DNA of 64,000 nt. Source: Candidatus Tectimicrobiota bacterium. GTDB taxonomy: Bacteria; JACPUC01. The translations under genes and the position numbers were made by a program. A model generated the notes under the pieces. The model searched no databases and was not told the DNA's origin. It worked only from the letters and a program-made list of their open reading frames with translations. Position 1 is the stretch's first letter; the number at the start of each line of letters is the position of its first letter. Below are positions 26,832 to 34,922 of the stretch, one piece after another. The DNA lies in contig JACPUC010000030.1 in the NCBI GenBank assembly GCA_016192455.1, positions 91,454 to 155,453 on the forward strand. Direction: 5' to 3'.

Positions 26832-27116
26832 TCACTCCTCCCTCTCCAGGGCGAAGACGCCGTAGGCATGCAGCAGGCGAAACGTCTCGCCGCAGTGCTC
26901 GAGGCGGTCGCCCGCGGCGGCCTCATCCGGCAGGGTGAGCATGGTCCCGCACGCCGGACAGCTCGCGCGCTTGACGATCATGAGGCCGTACCGACCGTGT
27001 CGCTCCGAAACTCGGAACAGGAGCCCGGCTCAGTTGGCGCACTCGAAGCCCTCGCCCGGGCGCGCCCGCGGCCCAAGCTCGACCTCTTGCCCTCAGCCAG
27101 GACAGAGCGCCTTCAT
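26832..27116 (-). CDS. Double zinc-ribbon protein, candidate selenoprotein (two UGA codons, C-x-x-U)
   Basis: A 94-residue cytoplasmic protein with two treble-clef/zinc-ribbon-like units. Unit 1 has C-P-G-UGA at codons 5-8 and C-A-N-UGA at 26-29, where zinc ribbons have C-x-x-C. Unit 2 has C-P-A-C at 53-56 and H-C at 74-75. UGAs are at 27093-27095 and 27030-27032. The frame, Shine-Dalgarno (GGGAGGCGGC then ATG), and tight junctions to neighbours (31 nt from the glutaredoxin-like gene, 2 nt to the MerP-like gene) support one intact gene. Its own stop is TGA. Sec in a structural zinc site would be very unusual; a UGA read as Cys is an alternative. Not a family I can name. Confidence 0.72.
27001..27032 (-). 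promoter_or_regulatory. Candidate SECIS after the second UGA of the zinc-ribbon gene
   Basis: UGA at 27030-27032, 10-nt spacer, TGTTCCGA (27012-27019), loop GTT, TCGGAGCG (27001-27008): 8 bp including two G-U pairs, G first in the loop. Confidence 0.45.
27054..27095 (-). promoter_or_regulatory. Weaker candidate SECIS after the first UGA of the zinc-ribbon gene
   Basis: UGA at 27093-27095. A 7-bp stem with one bulge and a CGCG loop can form at 27054-27072, 20 nt downstream. The region is very GC-rich, so chance pairing is likely. Confidence 0.25.
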
Positions 27117-27147
27117 GCCGCCTCCCGATCAGGTGGGTACGTTGAAG

Positions 27148-27381
27148 CTACAGGTGCAGGAGCTGCTTCAGCCGCCCCAGGTCGAAGCCCACGACCACCT
27201 CGTCGTCCACTGTGATCACCGGCACGGCAAGCCGACCCGTCTTCGCCTTCAGCTCGGCGATGGCGCCTTGGTCCGCTTCGACGTTCCGCTCCACGAAGGC
27301 GATCTGGTTCTGTGAAAGGAACTCTTTCACCTGTTTGCAGGGCCTTCACGTAGGGCTGGTAAAGACCATGACGTTGGGCAT
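27148..27381 (-). CDS. Glutaredoxin-like protein, candidate selenoprotein (UGA at codon 12)
   Basis: A 77-residue thioredoxin-fold protein of the NrdH/YruB-like glutaredoxin type. MPNVMVFTSPT is followed by UGA-R-P-C-KQVKEFLSQ, so the C-P-x-C site is U-R-P-C with UGA at 27346-27348. The cis-Pro segment AVPVITVDDEVVVGFD and the C-terminal LGRLKQLLHL are intact. ATG at 27379-27381 follows GAGGGAGAACG. The TAG stop is distinct from the internal UGA. Second gene of the cluster, 41 nt after the merT-like stop. It should deliver electrons by thiol (selenol) exchange in the cytoplasm. Family assignment is firm. Confidence 0.83.
27312..27348 (-). promoter_or_regulatory. Candidate SECIS in the glutaredoxin-like gene
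   Basis: UGA at 27346-27348, 15-nt spacer, GTGAAAG (27324-27330), loop AGTTC, CTTTCAC (27312-27318): perfect 7-bp stem, G second in the loop. This stem is AT-containing and so less likely by chance than the GC-rich ones. Confidence 0.6.
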
Positions 27382-27422
27382 CGTTCTCCCTCCCTATGAA
27401 TTACGGCTGGCGAGGCAGATCC

Positions 27423-27806
27423 TCAGTTCATCGCGCCTTGCAGCAGCGCGGCGGTTGCGTCCGGGAAGAGATCGAGCGCCAGCGCCGCCAGCAGCGCCAG
27501 GGTGGCGCCCAGCAGCATAACGAGGTTGAGGCGCGCCCCGATGAAGCGGCATGCCACCGCGCGGCAGCGTCGGCGCTCCCTGAAGTATAACGCATACGAG
27601 CCAAGAACTCCGAACACGCCGGCTGGCAGGAAGATGGAACGGTACTGCATCGTCGTGCCCATGAACGCCCCTGTCCCAAGCCCCGTGAGCACGACGAGAA
27701 GCGGCAGGACGCAGCAGAGCGAGGCGACGAAGGCCGCCCCTAGGCTCACCGCGCCCACTCCGAAAGCGCGCAGGCACTCTCGACCGGCATGCAGGGATAC
27801 TCTCAT
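27423..27806 (-). CDS. MerT-like mercuric-ion transport membrane protein
   Basis: A 127-residue inner-membrane protein with three hydrophobic segments. The first carries the MerT-type vicinal Cys pair (FVASLCCVLPLLVVLTGLG). A cytoplasmic loop holds RRRCRAVACRF with two more Cys, as in MerT, which passes Hg(II) from MerP to the cytoplasm. ATG at 27804-27806 follows AGGGGACG. First gene of the cluster. It uses Cys codons throughout, so Sec is not substituted everywhere. Ends in TGA; I see no reason to read through. No merR or merA gene is in the window. Confidence 0.78.
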   Translation of the reverse strand: MRVSLHAGRECLRAFGVGAVSLGAAFVASLCCVLPLLVVLTGLGTGAFMGTTMQYRSIFLPAGVFGVLGSYALYFRERRRCRAVACRFIGARLNLVMLLGATLALLAALALDLFPDATAALLQGAMN

Positions 27807-27986
27807 GAAACGTCCCCTGAACCGGCTTCACAAGCGCAAGACTGGACGTCCCGCGTCGCCAGCCGCGTCCACGCCGCGCAGGGTCGCTGCTTGGGGATGA
27901 CGCCGCGACCGGCGCTGGACCCTGCTGTCAAAGAAAACGATGCGCCGACGGGGTTTTATTCGCCCAGCGGCGAAATTTTTCCGCTC
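27807..27986. other. Upstream region of the merT-like operon
   Basis: A TTGACA occurs on the minus strand near 27930 but has no -10 partner at suitable distance. No MerR-type operator dyad was recognised. Confidence 0.3.
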
Positions 27987-29297
27987 CTACACCTTGTTCA
28001 TCTTCAGCTCATCGAGGGGGTACCAGGTATCCCGCCAGGTGATGCCATGGTTGCGCAGGGTGACGATGGCCGACCTCCAGAGGATGTAGAGGAAGACGAG
28101 GGCGGCGAGTGGAAAACCCAGGCCGTACCAAGGGCGCATGCCGTAGAACCTGGCGTTGTCCCAACAGAGCAGGACAAGGCTGAGGAGGATGAGCCCGTTG
28201 AGGAGCCGGGTAAGGCCGTCGGTGGCGGCGAGGGCCGCGAACGGCCACACATCAACCAGCAGCAGGGCGAGGGTGGAGGCGATGACGACGGAGAGGCGGT
28301 AGTCGATGCCGGCGAAGGCGTTCTTCATCAAGCCGTCGATCATCTCGCGCAGCGAGGTGTACCACTCCACCGCCAGCATCCCCTGGCCGAGGAGCACCTC
28401 CTGCCGGAAGCCGGACTTCTTCACCAGCTTGCCCAGCTTCACGTCATCATCGGGGCGCATGGCAATGGCCCGGTGCGTGCCGATGGCATCGTAGACGCCG
28501 CGCCGCAGCAGGTTGAAGGCGCCGATGCCAAGGTGACAGCGGCTCGCCGCGTCCCGCGCCTTCCACGGTTTCGTGTAGCTGATGAAGAAGACGCCGAAGG
28601 CGGCGGCAAGCCAGTTCAGCAGCACGCCGGGCATGGTGAGGCGCGGGAAGACGGTGAGGTGATCGAGGCGCTCCCGCAGCAGGAAACGGGTGGCGCGGCG
28701 GAGCACGGTCGGTTCCATGACGACATCGGCATCGGTGAAGAGAAGCAGCTCGCCGCGGGAGTGCAGCGCCCCCTGGTGCAAGGCGTGGTTCTTCCCCAGC
28801 CACCCCGGCGGCAGCTCGCTGACATGGAGAACCCGCAGACGTTCCTGCCGCCGAGCCAGCTCATCCAGAATGGCGCCGGTGCGGTCGGTGGAACGATCGT
28901 CGACCGCCAGCACCTCGTAGGCATCGTACTCCTGCGCCAGCACCGACAGCAGCGCCTGCCTGAGGTTACGCGCCTCGTTCCGCGCGGCGATGATCACCGA
29001 CACCGTGGGGGCCGCGCCCGCCACGGCGGCCGAGGTTTTGGCGGCGCGCGGCGACGCCGTGCTACGAGGCGAAACGTGACGGGATGCCTCCACCGAGGCG
29101 CCGGCCGCTGCCGGGAATGGCGAGAGAGGGTGCGCCTCAACCTTCCCTGCTTCGCCAGGGGCGCCGGGGGGGAGATCACGCAGGAACTGCAAGGTGCGGT
29201 TGCCGCGCGCCATCCGCAGCGCGATGCCGAGGCCGAGGACGAGGGTCGCGAGGGCGAGGGAGAAGAGGATGGGATGACCCAGGGAGAGTGCCGGCAT
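27987..29297 (-). CDS. Family-2 glycosyltransferase, membrane-bound
   Basis: GT-A fold inverting glycosyltransferase. The nucleotide-binding N-part has VSVIIAARNEARNLRQALLS and the VDDRSTDRT motif; the metal motif is D-A-D in LLFTDADVVM; the acceptor region includes GIGAFNLLRRGVYDA and later Q-x-x-x-W-like GQGMLAVEWYTS. One N-terminal span and about four C-terminal spans (SVVIASTLALLLVDVWPF onward) place it in the inner membrane. Start is uncertain: ATG at 29295-29297 opens on the first membrane span; the frame extends to 29426. Probably builds a cell-envelope lipid or polysaccharide. Stands alone on the minus strand. Confidence 0.83.
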   Translation of the reverse strand: MPALSLGHPILFSLALATLVLGLGIALRMARGNRTLQFLRDLPPGAPGEAGKVEAHPLSPFPAAAGASVEASRHVSPRSTASPRAAKTSAAVAGAAPTVSVIIAARNEARNLRQALLSVLAQEYDAYEVLAVDDRSTDRTGAILDELARRQERLRVLHVSELPPGWLGKNHALHQGALHSRGELLLFTDADVVMEPTVLRRATRFLLRERLDHLTVFPRLTMPGVLLNWLAAAFGVFFISYTKPWKARDAASRCHLGIGAFNLLRRGVYDAIGTHRAIAMRPDDDVKLGKLVKKSGFRQEVLLGQGMLAVEWYTSLREMIDGLMKNAFAGIDYRLSVVIASTLALLLVDVWPFAALAATDGLTRLLNGLILLSLVLLCWDNARFYGMRPWYGLGFPLAALVFLYILWRSAIVTLRNHGITWRDTWYPLDELKMNKV

Positions 29298-29555
29298 GGA
29301 TGGTTGGGGAGCGCCTTGCCGCTTCGCTGGGGTTGGGGGACCGCGCGCCGTCCCGCCGCGGCTCTTCCCCTGGGGTGCGGCCGGATACCACCCGGCAAGC
29401 AGCGCGGGTAACCTGAAGGACACCACGACAGGCGCGGCCTAGCTCTCAGGAGATAGGGGAGACCGAGGGCCAGCGTCACGTTGCCGCTGCCGCCGCGCCT
29501 CCCTCCGCCTCTCCGCCGCCGCCATCCACCCACCCAGCCCGGCAAGCCGCAAGGC

Positions 29556-30695
29556 TCAGGCTGGCTTCACCATCTCCTTGTCGTCGGCGCCGAGCTTCTC
29601 AAAGACCTTTTGCTTCACTTGGGCGTCGAAGATTTCCCATTTCTTGTACGTGAAGTCCCCTTCAAGGGTGCCGGAGAGGAAGCCGAGGGGCACGGTGAAG
29701 CCGCCGGCATCGTGCCGTCCGCCGCCGAAGTAGCGGCCGGCGGCGTCGCGCCCGAAGCTCTCCTTCAGGAAATGGTCAGGGTCCAGGGTGATCTTCGAGG
29801 TGCGCAGGGAGCCAACGAGCATCTCGGTCTTGTCGGCATCGATGACGATGCCGTAGACGATGGCGGTGTGGACGTTCTCTTCGGTAAGGAGGAAGTCGGC
29901 CGCCTGCGGGATGGCATCGCGGTCTTCGGCCCGCAGGTAGCCGATGCCGGCCACGCTGACGTTGTTCTGCACGACGCGGTTCTCGAGCGCCTTCTGGATG
30001 ACGCTCATCACCTTCTTCGAGCGCGCCTGGTTCATAATGTCGCTGAGCAGCCCTTGATCGGTGAAAGAGCTCAGGTACGCGGCGGCGTAAAAATCCTCCT
30101 CGCCCGCTCGCAGCAGGTTCGAGGTTTCGGTGATGATCCCGTGCATGAGCGCCGTGGCGCAGCGCACATGGGTCTTGTTCGTGCGCTCGAAGCTGACGAG
30201 CCCGGCCTGCAGGTAGCCGGTGTAGATCGTTGCGGTGGCGCCCACCTTCTGGATGTCGCAGAACTCCGGGCTGACCGCGTACTGCTTCTCGTGGTGGTCG
30301 ACGACGATCAGGTCCTTCACGCCGGCCTCGTGCAGGCGCTCGGTAAGCGAGGTGGTGGTGCCCTGGTTGTCGATGAAGACCGCGCCGTCGAAACGCTTGA
30401 AGTCGAAGCCGGATTGGTAGCGGGTGAGGTCGATCTCCAGCAGCTTCGTCAGGGCGATGTTCTGTTGGTGGCTGATGATGCCGTCGTAGACGATCTCGCA
30501 CTCGATGCCGAAGCCGCGGGAGATGAGCAGATGGGCGAATCCCGAGGAGATCGCGTCGGGGTCGGGGAAGTTCTGGATGGCGATGATGTGGTGCTCACCC
30601 CGGTGGAGCTGCAAAAAGCTCGCAAGCTTCTCCGCCATCGACCGGGGGACGGCGTTGGAGGCGACGAGGCTCGCCACACTCTGTTGCTGTTCCAT
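29556..30695 (-). CDS. DHH/DHHA1-family phosphoesterase (NrnA/RecJ-like)
   Basis: 379 residues. The DHH domain has NFPDPDAISSG (D-x-D), FIDNQGTT and VVDHHEKQY, the metal-binding motifs. The C-terminal DHHA1 domain carries GGGRHDAGGF, the substrate-recognition motif of oligoribonucleases and c-di-AMP phosphodiesterases. Mid-protein ATATIYTGYL and CATALMHGIITET complete the pattern. ATG at 30693-30695 follows AGGAG at 12 nt. It probably degrades short RNA or a cyclic dinucleotide; relatives in both roles look alike. A sigma-70 promoter lies about 220 nt upstream. Confidence 0.85.
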   Translation of the reverse strand: MEQQQSVASLVASNAVPRSMAEKLASFLQLHRGEHHIIAIQNFPDPDAISSGFAHLLISRGFGIECEIVYDGIISHQQNIALTKLLEIDLTRYQSGFDFKRFDGAVFIDNQGTTTSLTERLHEAGVKDLIVVDHHEKQYAVSPEFCDIQKVGATATIYTGYLQAGLVSFERTNKTHVRCATALMHGIITETSNLLRAGEEDFYAAAYLSSFTDQGLLSDIMNQARSKKVMSVIQKALENRVVQNNVSVAGIGYLRAEDRDAIPQAADFLLTEENVHTAIVYGIVIDADKTEMLVGSLRTSKITLDPDHFLKESFGRDAAGRYFGGGRHDAGGFTVPLGFLSGTLEGDFTYKKWEIFDAQVKQKVFEKLGADDKEMVKPA

Positions 30696-31516
30696 AAACG
30701 TAGAAACTCCTGAGCTCGCCGGTGGCAAGCCTCACGACGACGCGCCGACGGCGCCGACCCTCGGGTCTCCGGGCCGCACCTGGCGCCGGCCGTCAGCGAA
30801 GCTTCCTCACCGGAGCAGCGGCTGATCCCAAGCGACGATAGACGAGGAATCCATCAGGGGAAATGACTATCGCTTCGCGCTACGGGCTGGTTAACTGCAT
30901 GACCGTGGTACTCATGTATCACGATTGAGCAAAATGTCAACGGTTGAATTTCGCTGCTTCAACCTCGCGGGACGCGCCTGGGCGCGCCAGGGGGAAATGG
31001 GGGCCACGAGGGAGCGGAGGGCCTCCTCCCGAGGCACTGCGGCGGGCGCGGGACGCGCTGGAGGAACAAGGGTGGCGCCATGATCGGCCTGTGCCTCCAG
31101 CCTCATTTGACGAACCTTCGTAGCTGTGCTACCGAACATCAGGGGCAGCCGAGAACGCCCGCGGCTTCATGCGGCCTGGCGAGGTGGCGGAGCTGCTCAC
31201 CGGCTCGGCGCAGGTTCCCCCGCCCTCGCTCCGCCATCCCCCAGGCTGGCTCCTGGGGCGTGCTTCCGGGGGCTTGCTCTTAGGGCTCGCTGGAAGGGGC
31301 TTGCTGGGGATGCCTCGATCCCGAGGCATTCAAGCGCGATTCGGTTTTTCACCACAAGACAAGAGTAAGAATGGAAGGACTACATTTCAAGTCCCGCCGG
31401 CGAGTCTCGGCGCCGAACCGCTCCTGGCGCTGGGCCGCGACGGCCTCAGCGCGACGGCCTTGGCTTTTGAGGGCGACTGCGGGCAGGCGCGCGCCCTGAA
31501 CAGTGAAGGAGGCAGT
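30696..31516. other. Intergenic region between divergent DHH and epimerase genes
   Basis: No gene is supported. It holds the minus-strand promoter at 30913-30940 and a leader of about 210 nt for the DHH gene. The plus-strand part has an AT-richer patch near 31340-31385 upstream of the epimerase, without a clear promoter. Confidence 0.4.
30913..30940 (-). promoter_or_regulatory. Probable sigma-70 promoter of the DHH gene
   Basis: Minus strand: TTGACA (30935-30940), 16-nt spacer, TACATG (30913-30918). Confidence 0.5.
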
Positions 31517-32500
31517 GTGGCAGGGGTGCTCATTACCGGCGGAACGGGATTGATCGGCGCGCAGGTGGCGCGCCTCCTTGTGGAGCGCGGCGAATCGCCG
31601 CTGCTCTTCGAGCTGTCGCCGCGCCAGGAGGCTGTCTCCGCATTGCAGGCGGAGTCCGCTGGAGCTGCGGCGCGGGGTCGCATCCATCTGCTTCAGGGGG
31701 ACGTGCTGCATCTGGACCAGGTGCGGGCGGCCGTGCGGCAGCACGACATCAGGTGCGTCATCCACACCGCCGCCCTGCGGGGCCTCACCGCGGGGGTGCA
31801 AGCGAATCCCTACGAGGGGGCGCGCTTGAACTTCGAAGGGGCCTTGAACATCCTGGAGGCGGCTCGCCTCGAGGGGGTTCGGCGGGTTGTCTTCTCCAGC
31901 TCCTCGACGGTCTACTTCGGCACTCTTGATCCCCTGCCCGCGACGCTCCGCGAGGAGATGCCCCTGCGGCCGCCGCCGTCGATTTACGCCGCCACGAAGC
32001 TCGCCGCCGAGCACCTGGGGCGGAACTACGCCCGCTGGTTCGGCGTCGAGTTCACGGCGGTGCGCTATGCCAGGGTGATCGGCCCCCAGGCGAACCCCGT
32101 CACCCCTCACGGGGTGGCCCTCAAGACCATGGCGGAGGCGGCGGTGCGCGGCGAGCCCGCCAAGGTTGAGGCGTTCCTGTTCAGCGAGGAGCTCCTCTCG
32201 TATCGGGACGCGGCTCGCGGCACCGTGCTGGCGGCGCTGAAGAAGGGCGACCCGGCGCCGGCGTACAACATCGGCAGCGGCCAGCCCCACACGATGGCGG
32301 AGGTGCTGGAGGCCCTGCGCCGCTGCGTGCCCGAGGCGCGCATCAGCACGCGCCCCCTGTCGCCGAGCTTTCCCTACCGCTTCCCCATCCCCCCGCAGGA
32401 CGGCGAGCTGGCGCAGCGGGACCTCGGCTACACCGCCGCCTGCGACCTCGAGCAGATCATGGCGGAGTACTGCGACTATGCTCGCGCTCGGCGCGGCTGA
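31517..32500 (+). CDS. NAD(P)-dependent sugar epimerase/dehydratase (extended SDR)
   Basis: A 327-residue extended short-chain dehydrogenase. The Rossmann motif is ITGGTGLIG; the active site has the SSSSTVYFG serine region and the Y-A-A-T-K catalytic Tyr/Lys pair; the dimer-side VRYARVIGPQA segment follows. Start is GTG at 31517 after AAGGAGGCA; upstream in-frame sequence has no family similarity. It probably epimerises or dehydrates a nucleotide sugar; the substrate is unknown. Isolated gene. Confidence 0.87.
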   Translation: MAGVLITGGTGLIGAQVARLLVERGESPLLFELSPRQEAVSALQAESAGAAARGRIHLLQGDVLHLDQVRAAVRQHDIRCVIHTAALRGLTAGVQANPYEGARLNFEGALNILEAARLEGVRRVVFSSSSTVYFGTLDPLPATLREEMPLRPPPSIYAATKLAAEHLGRNYARWFGVEFTAVRYARVIGPQANPVTPHGVALKTMAEAAVRGEPAKVEAFLFSEELLSYRDAARGTVLAALKKGDPAPAYNIGSGQPHTMAEVLEALRRCVPEARISTRPLSPSFPYRFPIPPQDGELAQRDLGYTAACDLEQIMAEYCDYARARRG

Positions 32501-32628
32501 GGGAGCCGCCCGGGGGAGGAAGAGCGCCACGGCGCAGGGACGAGCCGGTGTGGAGGGGGCGCGCAAAGCGCAGAAAGGGGCAGCGCCGCCGCGCCGCCCC
32601 TTGCAGGAGGGTCCAGGTCTCCCGAACG

Positions 32629-33639
32629 CTACTTCTTCCCCGCCGCTTTCAGGAAGCTCAGGTCGAAGAGCTGGTCCTCGGGCACCATTTTCTGCACGTT
32701 CCCGGTCTTGACAAGCCACTCCTGCATCGCCATGACGCTCTTTATGTTCGGCATGGAATCGTACGTAAAGCCGGCATGGATGGACTTCTTGATGAGGTCC
32801 GGCTCAAGCTTCGTCCATTTGTTCATCACCGTGGCCACTTCATCGCTCTGCTTGCCTTTGTCGATGTAGAACTTCACCCCCTTCTGGTAGGCGTTCATCC
32901 ATTTCTGGGCATCGTCGCGGCGCTCGCGGATGAACTTACCGGTGTAGATGAAGAACGCCGAGGTAAAATCGAGGGTGCCGGGGGTCTGATCGCCGGTGAC
33001 CAGGATTTTGCCGACGCCCATCTCCTCGGCGCGCGTCCCCCATGGGTCCACGAAGATGCCCGCGTCGACGGCCTTGGTCTGCATCCCCTGCACCATCTTC
33101 GGGATGTCCATGTATTTGACCTTGTTGTGATCGTAGGGAACACCGTTCGAGGTGAGGATGTGGTAGAGGAGGTACTCGCCGGAGGTGAAGGGGGCGTTGT
33201 TGTAGATCGTCCGGCCGGCAAGGTCCTTCACGCTGCGGACCTCGCCGGAGTCGTAGAGGTCCTTGCGGACGGCCAACAAGAGGTAGCCGTTGCCCTTCGA
33301 CAGCTTCCCCTTGTCGGCGACGATCTTCATATCCAGGCCCGTGGCGAAGGCGTTGAAGAAGCCCGCGCTCACCGCGCCGCCGAGGACATCGAGCTGCCCG
33401 GTGGCGGCGGGCGCCATCATCTTCTGGGCGGAGATGAAGCGCTCGGCCTTGACCGTCAGTCCTGCCTCCGTGAAGTAGCCGTTGTCAATGGCGATAAAGA
33501 ACGGGGCGTAGGAGAGGAACGGTTGGTAGCCGGCATTCACCTCCGCCGCCGAGGCCGGGCCGAGGGGCAGGGCGAGCAGGCTGGCGAGCAGAGCGAGGGG
33601 GAACGTCAGGGATACAACGCGTCGCATGCGTGGCAGCAT
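32629..33639 (-). CDS. ABC transporter substrate-binding protein (NitT/TauT type), orphan
   Basis: A 336-residue periplasmic binding protein. Signal peptide MRRVVSLTFPLALLASLLALPLGPASAA; mature start VNAGYQPFLSYAPFFIAIDNGYF and later MAPAATGQLDVLGGAVSAG are the family pattern. It uses ATG at 33637-33639. A second binding protein lies 302 nt upstream on the same strand, but no permease or ATPase is next to them. Candidate ligands include thiamine-precursor-like pyrimidines or organosulfur compounds; not determinable. Confidence 0.85.
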   Translation of the reverse strand: MLPRMRRVVSLTFPLALLASLLALPLGPASAAEVNAGYQPFLSYAPFFIAIDNGYFTEAGLTVKAERFISAQKMMAPAATGQLDVLGGAVSAGFFNAFATGLDMKIVADKGKLSKGNGYLLLAVRKDLYDSGEVRSVKDLAGRTIYNNAPFTSGEYLLYHILTSNGVPYDHNKVKYMDIPKMVQGMQTKAVDAGIFVDPWGTRAEEMGVGKILVTGDQTPGTLDFTSAFFIYTGKFIRERRDDAQKWMNAYQKGVKFYIDKGKQSDEVATVMNKWTKLEPDLIKKSIHAGFTYDSMPNIKSVMAMQEWLVKTGNVQKMVPEDQLFDLSFLKAAGKK

Positions 33640-33941
33640 CTTGATACCTCCTCAGGAACAGCGCGTGCGTTCAGTGGCCGCTCCTCTCATCTCGTCGCCG
33701 CGCCGTTCGGGGCAGCGCTCCGCGATGAGAAGGCCGCAGGACCACATCTCCTCATGCCGACTTGGTGAGCGGAGAGGCTCCGCCGCCGAGCATCACTTGT
33801 GCAGAGCTGGGTGTGCTCTCTCCCATATACCAGCCGCGCCGCAAGAGTTCAAAGGGAAAGCGGCCCAGCCGCCCGGCCCGCGGCTGTGGCGTGGTGACCC
33901 TCCACCCCGCCGCGCCGGTCGTCGTCCTGCCCCGGCGCGTC

Positions 33942-34922
33942 TTAAAACTTCGCAAAGAGCTCCTTGTCCGGCGCCTTCTTCACGATGCCGAGCTCCACCG
34001 CTTTCCGCACCTGCCACCTGCCGGCCTCGATCGCCTTGTCATCCCACGGCGTCTTGTAGATGCGGATCATTCGCTGCTTCAGGACGGCGATGACTTTGGG
34101 ATCGCTGATCTCCAGGGTTTTCCTGCCGATCTCCAGCGCTTCATCGGGATGCGCCAGAATCCAGGCGCGCGCCTGCCCCACGGCGCGGGCCAGCCCTTGC
34201 GCCGCCTTCGGGTGCGCATCGAGCCACGCCTTGCGCGCCGCTAACGTCGAGAAGAGGAGCGGCACGCCCTTCGTCGTCTCGTTCCAGAGGTCTTCAAACC
34301 ACACCACTTCCTCGGCCTCGCCTTTCGCGATCAGCATGCTGGTGAAGGGCTCGTAATGGATCGACGCGTCAACCTCCTTGCGGCTGATGAAGGCCATCAA
34401 GGCGATGGGGTTGCCGATGATGAGCTTGTAATCCTTCTCGGGATCACAGCCGCGCACCGCGCAGAGAATCCTGAACGTGTTGTACGTTGAGGAGCTGCGC
34501 TGGACGAAGCCGAGGCGCTTCCCCTTCAGGTCCTCAAAGCGGTTGAGTTTCGCCCCCGCGGGTCTGAGGAAGCTGACATGCGCGTCCATGACAATCTCAA
34601 AGTTGACGAGATGGTTCCCCTCGGCGAGTTGCTCGGCGGCGATGATGGGGCTGAAGTAGGAGACGTCCACACTCCCGAGGATGAGACCCTGGATCGCTTT
34701 GGGTCCGGCGAAGTACTTGTACTCGATGTCGAGCCCATACGGCTTGTGAAGTCCCTTCGCTTGGATGATATCCGACACGAGGCGGGTGCCGCCTCCGGTC
34801 GAGGAGCCGTAGATCACCTTCTCCTGAGGCTGCGCCGGCGCCTGCGTCAGCGGACTGAGCAGCAAGGCCAGGACGACGAGCAACCCCAAGGCGCAGCTCC
34901 CCCTGCGTCGCTCCTTCCACAT
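33942..34922 (-). CDS. ABC transporter substrate-binding protein (NitT/TauT type), orphan
   Basis: A 326-residue binding protein with signal peptide MWKERRRGSCALGLLVVLAL and a mature N-terminus VIYGSSTGGGTRLVSDIIQAKGLH. Further family segments: GSVDVSYFSPIIAAEQL and LKGKRLGFVQRSSSTYN. ATG at 34920-34922 follows AAGGAGTGCAGCC. Same strand as the preceding binding protein, from which it differs in sequence, so they are likely separate ligands rather than a recent duplication. Confidence 0.84.
   Translation of the reverse strand: MWKERRRGSCALGLLVVLALLLSPLTQAPAQPQEKVIYGSSTGGGTRLVSDIIQAKGLHKPYGLDIEYKYFAGPKAIQGLILGSVDVSYFSPIIAAEQLAEGNHLVNFEIVMDAHVSFLRPAGAKLNRFEDLKGKRLGFVQRSSSTYNTFRILCAVRGCDPEKDYKLIIGNPIALMAFISRKEVDASIHYEPFTSMLIAKGEAEEVVWFEDLWNETTKGVPLLFSTLAARKAWLDAHPKAAQGLARAVGQARAWILAHPDEALEIGRKTLEISDPKVIAVLKQRMIRIYKTPWDDKAIEAGRWQVRKAVELGIVKKAPDKELFAKF

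Noticed and set aside
26832-26834. A third UGA read-through at the end of the zinc-ribbon gene
   Set aside because: The following frame is not protein-like and the MerP-like start lies 2 nt downstream.
27423-27425. Reading through the merT-like TGA stop
   Set aside because: Sequence after it does not continue a MerT family pattern, and the next start codon has its own Shine-Dalgarno.
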